Source of the DNA: Molanna angustata
Lineage: Eukaryota; Arthropoda; Insecta; Trichoptera; Molannidae
NCBI GenBank assembly: GCA_963576475.1
Contig: OY754982.1
Location: 17,654,217-17,718,216 of the forward strand
DNA length: 64,000 nucleotides
Reading direction: 5' to 3'
How positions within the stretch are numbered: the first letter of the stretch is position 1; every line of letters begins with the position of its first letter. The position numbers were made by a program, and so were the translations under genes. Under the pieces are notes generated by a model, which saw only the letters and a program-made list of their open reading frames with translations, was not told the DNA's origin and did not search any database. Shown here piece after piece: positions 60,601 to 64,000 of this stretch.

Positions 60601-62324
60601 ACATTAAACTCCTTTGAATTTTTTTCAGCTGTAAGCAACAATTTTTGTTAGTCTATGGCATAATATACAAGAATATGCCAATTAAGACTAATTAAGGATG
60701 CTAGAAAGTTTTTGTATGAGAATTGCATTGCAGAAACATATCTAAATACTTAACACATGCACGTTGGCATAAACTAACATTTCCGAACTTCCAAAAAATA
60801 AGGTTGATTGTGAGGAACTTTATGAATAGTTAATACTAAAATACAAGATATTTTTGCCTAGTAAATGATAATGGACTTTGGAGGATGCGATATAATCACG
60901 AAATACAGGCATTATATGACGAACCCAACATTGTACAAGTCATAAAACCACCGCCGTGGCACAGTTGGTAAACTGTTCGGTTTCTGTGCGGGCGTCCTGG
61001 GTTCGATTCCCAGCAGAGGAGAAATTTATTTAAATTCATTTCTCACGCTAATGTTGCTTCTCTGGGCTGGAAACATTAGTTAGTAGGAAGAAATTGCCAT
61101 ACGGCAATAAACTCGCCACTAAGCAAGGTGCAATAAATTGTTCATTAAGTATGTAGACTGCTGTGGTTGGGACATGTCAGCCGGATGAATGATGATCGTA
61201 TCCCCAAAAAGGTTTTTAATACCAATCCAGAGGGCAGAAGTAGAGGCGGGCCCAAGCTAAGATGGCAGGACGTGGCAGGAGTTTGAATCCTGCCACAACC
61301 GATTTCCTTCACCTATAGCACGAGCATAGCAATGAAAGGAAAACAAAAGGATAAGGAGAGGAAGAAGAAATTATATATTATCCAGATAGGTATTTTTTCT
61401 TCGGCTTGTTTTTGAATATGTTTAAAGCAGCCCATTCACGATCGTGCCATTCGGCGTCGCTCCATATGGACCGGCTCCATTTAGAACATTGTAAAATATT
61501 CATCACACTCACGGGCGCGCCATTGAGCCATCAAAATTAGTATATGCAAACGGTCGGCGCTTTCGCATTAATAAGTTCTATTTTTTTATATTTTCAAGTA
61601 AAAATGAGTTATAATTCTGATGATGAGTTTTATACAACTGCTATTTAGCGGTTTATATATAAATAGAAAAAAACAAAGAGAAAATGTTGTATTTTCACAT
61701 TCACGGGAGAATCAAACAGCTCGGCGCAATGAGATGGCGCAATGTACCGCTGTTTTTCACACTCACAAGCATGCCGTGCCGACAGGATGCGCCGCGCCGT
61801 TTTCGCGGTACTACAGAGTTTCGATCGTTTGGAATTCCATTTTGGTGTGTCAGGCCAATTGGACTGCGGGGGATTTAACATTCACAAGCGCATTTTGGAG
61901 TGATGGCAAGCCATTTGGAAAGATGGCACGATCGTGAATGGGGGCCTTAATGAAATAGCCAACCTAATAATATTATAAGCGTACTTCTAAAAACTTTACA
62001 TGAGAAAGAAAAAAAACAAGGGGCTGAATATTCACACAAAATATAAATTATGATTATTATGATAATTAAAATCTAGGACTTCTTCAACAGCAGCAGCAAT
62101 ATTGTTGTATCTATTGTATTAACAGATGGTTCTGTAGTAGAACAGTTAGTGCACTGGACCAGTGAAACCCGGCATGTACGTACTTGTCTGTTAAATATAA
62201 TAATAAATAGAAACAACTTACCAATTGTAAGAGTCGCTCCAACGGCTTCAAAAATAACAAATATGTCAGATGGAAATTCATTGTGCTTATGTTTTATTGA
62301 AAGATTTCCCGCAATGGTGCCAAC
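48613..62324 (-). CDS. AOX: AOX-2, aldehyde oxidase paralog, exons 6-16 (5' part outside window)
   Basis: Minus-strand exons (high to low): 62222-62324, 60501-60628, 58821-59111, 56984-57268, 55213-55703, 54531-54714, 53489-53684, 51163-51929, 50421-50613, 50075-50188 and 48613-48668. They total 2808 nt, 936 codons with stop, all GT-AG and in phase. They cover FAD (from VGTIAGN) and the whole Mo domain, with [18 protein letters not shown] and catalytic Glu in ATGEPSL. Exon boundaries match AOX-1 one for one, so the two arose by duplication. The substrate pocket reads CRSPG where AOX-1 has FRAPG. Exons 1-5 are not between 62325 and 64000. Convergent with AOX-1, 3.0 kb between stop codons. Confidence 0.93.
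48745..49490. repeat. Lepidopteran-type dispersed repeat in AOX-2 intron 15
   Basis: Begins actagctatgacccgtgact then ttgcttc, and ends gatcagccgtttgggctgtg, then cagtcagtcag and ttttatagatatagatt. These opening and closing phrases are typical of abundant moth interspersed repeats (class not decided here). It includes a two-copy tandem of aaaatgagtttttggcttat, aaagacacttgtcatcatct at 49054-49150. Confidence 0.5.
49491..50074. other. Rest of AOX-2 intron 15; SINE tail inside
   Basis: 49851-49935 (ggttagttggaagcaattgc, catatggcaatagattcgcc, ggctgcaaggaagtgtttat) is a + strand SINE family II tail without its head. Nothing else recognised. Confidence 0.45.
50075..50188 (-). CDS. AOX: AOX-2 exon 15
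   Basis: ATGEPSLNTSITVVFAIRQA and LNAARKGNGKSINHWLHL. Keeps the catalytic Glu of GEP. 114 nt, equal to AOX-1 exon 15. Confidence 0.95.
50421..50613 (-). CDS. AOX: AOX-2 exon 14
   Basis: VEGAFVMGLGYWTSEKLVYD, EKTGALLTNRSWNYKPPGAK and DFRISFRRNSPNPVGVLRSK. A single copy: unlike AOX-1, no duplicated exon start lies in the intron upstream. Confidence 0.96.
50825..51125 (-). mobile_element. LINE 3' fragment in AOX-2 intron 13
   Basis: On the minus strand SDWCPTFCSERITMERSHTK and LQLPSSVM, in shifted frames, equal the ASVTGALRxARN..WR..CHPQS tail seen at 32735-32865. Decayed. Confidence 0.5.
51163..51929 (-). CDS. AOX: AOX-2 exon 13
   Basis: [80 protein letters not shown] and VTITEVEVDLLTGNHQVLRV. 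767 nt, one codon more than AOX-1. Confidence 0.97.
52065..52295 (+). mobile_element. LINE 3' fragment
   Basis: HKRERGRPQKRWADNIIKVT, GKKWYRDSQEREGWKKLKEA and NIQQWRDG, stop, then a GAAGAAGATGATGAAG tail. It is a well-kept RGRP-x-KRWxD...KLKEANxQQW ending of an RTE-like LINE, antisense in AOX-2 intron 12. Confidence 0.75.
52348..53337. repeat. About 33-bp minisatellite with higher-order periodicity, AOX-2 intron 12
   Basis: About 28 units of ttacttgcacagtactgctt plus gttacagataaaa. Variant units (tgtcacaggtt, tgtaacaactt, tgtttcagata, and a short unit with aattaata[a/c]gcagtac) recur in the same order every four to five units, at about 52348, 52500, 52670, 52840 and 53090. This shows later amplification of blocks. 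It ends 150 bp before exon 12. Confidence 0.92.
53489..53684 (-). CDS. AOX: AOX-2 exon 12
   Basis: VGVNDLGKIQYLNCKFYADD, ALRYFTNCYDNSTWNVKAFS and TACNTACRSPG. The pocket motif is CRSPG rather than FRAPG. 196 nt, one codon shorter than AOX-1. Confidence 0.94.
53685..54119. other. AOX-2 intron 11, proximal part
   Basis: 54010-54085 (ctggctggttggatgaaata, gctgtttggcaataagacca) is a diverged copy of the CR1-type tail shared by LINE-C and the SINEs. No other feature. Confidence 0.4.
54120..54310 (-). mobile_element. LINE 3'-tail fragment
   Basis: On the minus strand: WREWLREQLADSVPPREYLE, QVCEDVKCTSYTELKRVAEN and RAEWR, ending toward an (AAG)-rich tail. Close to the insertion at 9380-9561 ([20 protein letters not shown]), so the same family. 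Confidence 0.68.
54531..54714 (-). CDS. AOX: AOX-2 exon 11
   Basis: INVTVRRLGGAYGGKISRPT, CPMRIVMSMQANMMAIGKRL and PYASDYE. Carries the RRLGGAYGGK Mo-domain loop. 184 nt, as in AOX-1. Confidence 0.96.
54715..55212. other. AOX-2 intron 10
   Basis: Contains a short tandem cagccgattatatta, cagccaattatatta, aagccgattgt at 55010-55040; nothing else recognised. Confidence 0.35.
55213..55703 (-). CDS. AOX: AOX-2 exon 10
   Basis: KMKGVVAIFSAKDIPGKNSF, IRYNGQPVALIVAKTEQLAN, VIKGSFDFYGQYHYTMETQT, then CVCIPTEDGIDVYPASQWMD. Gln of GQYHY is the Mo-cofactor contact. The acceptor tttgttctag|aaaatgaaagg is the one copied in the array at 55704-56250. Confidence 0.96.
55704..56250 (-). repeat. AOX: 58-bp minisatellite built from the exon 10 splice acceptor
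   Basis: About eight units of 58 bp. Read on the minus strand, each contains ctttgttctag|taaatgaaat, then gagttattgc, which is the exon 10 acceptor plus its first seven codons with substitutions. In most units the base after the acceptor gives TAA, an immediate stop. The outermost unit near 56145-56170 (gttttag|aaaatgaaag, gagttattgcc) still has the true exon codons KMKGVIAIIQ before a stop. The one at about 56205-56233 has lost the AG. The array lies directly upstream of exon 10 in the transcript. Confidence 0.88.
56270..56983. repeat. AOX-2 intron 9 with a moth-type dispersed repeat end
   Basis: 56520-56640 (atgccaaatttcatccaaaa, tctttcagccgttttcgcgt, gattgagtaacaaacatc, then an attcataatattatt end) is the standard ending of a widespread moth interspersed repeat. 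The sequences cggatttgtttg (56308) and caatcggattg (56342) may belong to it. No coding sequence. Confidence 0.5.
56984..57268 (-). CDS. AOX: AOX-2 exon 9
   Basis: FLLHITPSQLIKKTEVSGGE, ELSRPVSSGHQDFDT, KPIPKVEAVIQCSGEAKYAN and LPGELYAAFVLSNVPNGTIE. 285 nt, as in AOX-1. Confidence 0.96.
57629..58349. mobile_element. piggyBac-like MITE with TTAA target sites
   Basis: TTAA at 57625-57628 and 58350-58353 flanks a 721-bp unit. Its ends CCCAATCAAGACGGGTAGG and (inverted) CCTTTTTAAGACGAGCGTC are imperfect inverted repeats. An inner hairpin (gcatgtatagatg, catctatacatg) lies at 58276-58330. No transposase. It is in AOX-2 intron 8. Confidence 0.68.
58655..58806 (+). mobile_element. SINE family I, tRNA-headed, next to the exon 8 donor
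   Basis: Head ggtcgatgtcagagcggtta, then gctgggctagtaatgcagtg and gcaagttcaaatcctgcctc: an A box, an anticodon-like loop ctagtaa as in tRNA-Thr(AGU), and a B box. Body and tail (gaacgtaggaagatgtatat, gacaaggacatattcatttt) match the minus-strand copy at 62942-63272. Mismatches in the T stem, lack of a full cloverleaf and the shared body show a SINE, not a tRNA gene. It ends about 10 bp from the splice donor of AOX-2 exon 8. Confidence 0.82.
58821..59111 (-). CDS. AOX: AOX-2 exon 8
   Basis: IMPRSQNSHAHVNAAFSMKL, VVEASIVYGGISPQFSHAKF and EPSAEYRKKLAVNLFYK. 97 codons, two more than AOX-1. The donor aaa|gtgagc lies just beyond a SINE. Confidence 0.96.
59260..60060 (-). mobile_element. hAT-type DNA transposon remnant in AOX-2 intron 7
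   Basis: The minus strand at 59345-59800 keeps NEIDFYLKTAHLNRTADPYK, WWSANAKSYPVLTKFAKIYL, SSPGSSVYSERLFSEPGIIY and NAEKFFFIHNNLP. This is the C-terminal dimerisation domain of hAT transposases (ZBED-like). The catalytic region is missing. Related sequences tattcggccgaatacc (59248-59266) and tattcggccaaatc (60036-60050) lie near both sides and may be degraded ends. Confidence 0.75.
60501..60628 (-). CDS. AOX: AOX-2 exon 7
   Basis: AEKNSKEFNVTLTEYLSTDM, KGRIIKSINLPPQTSDHIFH and SYK. As in AOX-1, the XDH-type FFPGYR-like loop is replaced, here by LTEYLSTDMKG. 128 nt. Confidence 0.95.
60700..60860. repeat. Second copy of the intron 12 element of AOX-1
   Basis: gatgctagaaagtttttgta, tgagaattgcattgcagaaa and catatctaaatacttaacac match 37252-37420 almost word for word, then ggttgattgtgaggaacttt. 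Termini are not evident here, so it is probably a partial copy. Confidence 0.6.
60952..61160 (+). mobile_element. SINE family II, full-length copy
   Basis: Head ccgccgtggcacagttggta (A box) and cctgggttcgattcccagca (B box), body ttgcttctctgggctggaaa, tail ggaagaaattgccatacggc then aataaactcgccac. The tail is that of LINE-C. The head differs from that of family I, so two SINE families use the same LINE tail. The head does not fold as a tRNA. Confidence 0.8.
61160..61335 (+). mobile_element. LINE tail fused to a SINE fragment
   Basis: 61160-61275 reads RLLWLGHVSRMNDDRIPKKV, FNTNPEGRSRGGPKLRWQDV (LINE end). From 61280 ggagtttgaatcctgccaca, accgatttccttcacctata, gcacgagca is a piece of SINE family I (compare gttcgaatcctgcctcgacc and cacctatagcacaagca at 63125-63180, minus). 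Confidence 0.65.
61426..61946. mobile_element. piggyBac-like MITE, GC-rich, with TTAA target sites
   Basis: TTAA at 61422-61425 and 61947-61950. The ends agcagcccattcacgatcgt, gccat and (inverted) ggcccccattcacgatcgtg, ccat are imperfect inverted repeats. The interior is unusually GC-rich with recurring cattcacgg, ggcgcgcca, tggcgcaatg and similar motifs. Open frames on both strands across it have no recognised domain. In AOX-2 intron 6. Confidence 0.72.
61951..62221. other. Rest of AOX-2 intron 6
   Basis: 62126-62175 (agatggttctgtagtagaac, agttagtgcactggaccagt) resembles a tRNA-type SINE head with A box only; no B box follows. Too short to assign. Confidence 0.3.
62222..62324 (-). CDS. AOX: AOX-2 exon 6 (first exon inside the window)
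   Basis: VGTIAGNLSIKHKHNEFPSD and IFVIFEAVGATLTI, the FAD-contact block. 103 nt, as in AOX-1. The acceptor (minus) aattacag|gttggc requires an upstream exon 5, which must lie past 64000. Confidence 0.95.
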
Positions 62325-62639
62325 CTGTAATTTGGAAATACATCATTTTGTACGGATGTAATAAACAAATATTATTAAACATAGGTACCTATAAATATTG
62401 CCCTAAATATATTATATTGTTTTCCCATGGCATTCTTATCTATTATTAGTTTCACAATATAATAGATAAAAACATGTTTAGATTATCAATTATCTCAAGT
62501 ATACAAAATATGAAATAACACACAGAAGTATCTATTAATTTCCAAAATAATTAACCATAGTAAAATTGTTATATACAAAATGTTATTACCAGGAGTAATA
62601 ATTATATGTTGTAGGTACAAAACATACATGTAACCAAAA

Positions 62640-63570
62640 AGATACATTTTCATGTCAACGGAATGAACCAAAGAAGAGTTATGGCAGGAAACAGAGTGAA
62701 TGGAGCAGCAGTTATGAATGATCGCATCAAAGGATGCCAAAGTTGCCATTCATAACGCAAGTGTAGTTCCAACATTGATATATGCAAGTGAAACCTGGAC
62801 ATGGCAGAAGTCACACGAAAGCAGAATAAATGCAGTTGAAATGGGATTGTTAAGAAGAATCTGTAATAGAATAATGTATGACAGGGTAAGAAATGAAGAC
62901 ACAAGAAAAGAATGTAAGATGAAGAATGATAATAATAAAATATTTTAATTGAGTTTTACGGGTACATAAAACCATAATGTGGCAGATTTATTGCCATAGG
63001 GCAATTTCTACCAATAAAAAACTTTATAACAAAATAACATAGTAAATATTTTTTTTTAAATAAAAATGAATATGTCCTTGTTCAACAAGTACATATACAT
63101 TTTCCTATGTTCCCTAAAATAAGCATAAATGCTTGTGCTATAGGTGAACGAAATTGGTCGAGGCAGGATTCGAACTCGCGACCACTGGATTACTAGCCCA
63201 GCGCGCTAACCGCTCTGCCATCGACCCTTTTATAAAATGTTAGACATATAAAAAACAAACATAACGTGTAATTAATAAAATGAAAGTTAACACATTGAGA
63301 TGGTTTGGCCACTTGGGAAGAATGAATGAAAAACGCCTGACGAAGAAAATATACAAAGCTGACATGAACGAAATAAGAAGTCGGGGCACCCAAGAAAAGG
63401 ATGGCACGACCATGTAAATGATATTCTGAGAAACGGAAATATAAGAAGACAGAACAACAGACAAACATGTATGAGACAATGCATAAATGTTGACGAGGCA
63501 ATTAATGTGTTTCAAAATGGAATAAAGTAGCTTTCAGTTCTGTCTGCTAACCCTATGTGACGGACATAAC
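62640..63570 (+). mobile_element. RTE-like LINE relic split by a SINE
   Basis: 62740-62932: [40 protein letters not shown] and [20 protein letters not shown]. After the SINE, 63282-63570 continues with [20 protein letters not shown] and further tail blocks in several frames. It is the same family and order as 31590-32350, where this junction is uninterrupted. Confidence 0.82.
62942..63272 (-). mobile_element. SINE family I, complete copy with 9-bp target duplication
   Basis: On the minus strand: head gggtcgatggcagagcggtt, gctgggctagtaatccagtg, gcgagttcgaatcctgcctc; body to ttcatttttatttaaaaa; then ttggtagaaattgccctatg, gcaataaatctgcc and a final caattaaaatattt. taataaaat flanks it (62933-62941 and 63273-63281). 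It ends with the LINE-C-type tail. Confidence 0.88.
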
Positions 63571-64000
63571 GTAATAGTAAGTATGTACATATTTTTGGTG
63601 TATCAATATTATTCAATTATCCAATAATATAATTTAAATAATTTAGATACATAAATAAAGATACATGGGTATTATTGCTACTAATTGCAACCATTTTAGT
63701 TTTTTATAATATTTTTTTGTTGCATTAAAATAAATTAATAAAATACAATAATGCAATATTCAAAGGTGAGTGGAGATGGGTACTCACTTATGTTAATATA
63801 AAATTTAATGTAACAGTTTATTTTTATATGTAGTTTATGTACTCACCTATTAAAATAATTTAATCTCAGGTCCCGATTTACAAAGAAATTGATTGTAACT
63901 AAAGAGAGACTTCATTATACTAATGTGAAAATTATCATATTATTGTATAAAATGATAACAGTAGGTACCTAAATTTACATATTCATAATTTTTTTCAATA
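63571..64000. other. Window end, AOX-2 intron 5, no exon found
   Basis: I looked for the minus-strand exon 5 (which should end in a P-V-R-N block before the exon 6 acceptor) and did not find it. Only AT-rich DNA and the small repeat at 63762-63852 are present. Confidence 0.5.
63762..63852. repeat. Short element with AAGGTGAGT / ACTCACCTA ends, copy 2
   Basis: Starts aaaggtgagtggagatgggt and ends tatgtactcacctatt. It pairs with 7092-7172. The ends are inverted repeats of about 10 bp, with another actcac inside. Confidence 0.4.

Noticed and set aside
61620..61937. Protein-coding gene in the GC-rich stretch (frames on both strands)
   Set aside because: It lies wholly inside a TTAA-flanked inverted-repeat element and shows no domain or splice context.
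63166..63227. tRNA gene on the minus strand
   Set aside because: Same SINE head as at 58655, flanked by SINE target duplications at 62933-62941 and 63273-63281.

Overview
The window looks like AT-rich insect DNA, most likely from a moth or butterfly. The reasons are two molybdo-flavoenzyme genes of the insect aldehyde oxidase type, many short introns, and a dense load of RTE-, CR1/Jockey- and I/R1-like LINE pieces, tRNA-headed SINEs and small inverted-repeat elements. Species cannot be decided from the sequence. There are no bacterial features, no CRISPR array and no rRNA.

Two aldehyde oxidase paralogs lie tail to tail. AOX-1 (+, 8977-45600) can be assembled into 16 exons whose lengths sum to 3858 nt, an unbroken 1285-codon frame plus stop. 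Both 2Fe-2S clusters, the FAD domain and the molybdenum-cofactor domain with the catalytic Glu are present. Its 49-nt first exon is separated from exon 2 by a 17.2-kb intron. AOX-2 (-, 62324-48613) shows exons 6-16, 936 codons including the stop, with nearly identical exon lengths and phases. Its exons 1-5 (the Fe-S part and the first half of the FAD domain) lie beyond the right edge of the window.

The giant intron 1 of AOX-1 holds a nest of transposons. An I/R1-type LINE (LINE-A, about 10.5-25.06 kb) has an intact 1250-residue ORF2, but its ORF1 is split by a 3484-bp DNA transposon with 27-bp inverted termini and AATT target duplications. That transposon encodes a DUF7869-type transposase relic. 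The 3' UTR of LINE-A carries a 58-bp minisatellite, and a nearly complete second LINE (LINE-B, CR1/Jockey-like, minus strand) has inserted into this array.

Most other introns contain truncated LINE 3' ends, SINEs, MITEs (Tigger-, piggyBac- and hAT-like) or minisatellites. Several insertions have readable target-site duplications. The least expected observation is that both genes have an intron in which the 3' splice acceptor plus the first codons of the following exon have been tandemly copied (AOX-1 exon 14: four 110-bp units; AOX-2 exon 10: about eight 58-bp units). This produces rows of decoy acceptors, nearly all followed by stop codons.

The flanks (1-8.9 kb and 62.3-64 kb) hold only repeats and AT-rich sequence without recognisable genes.
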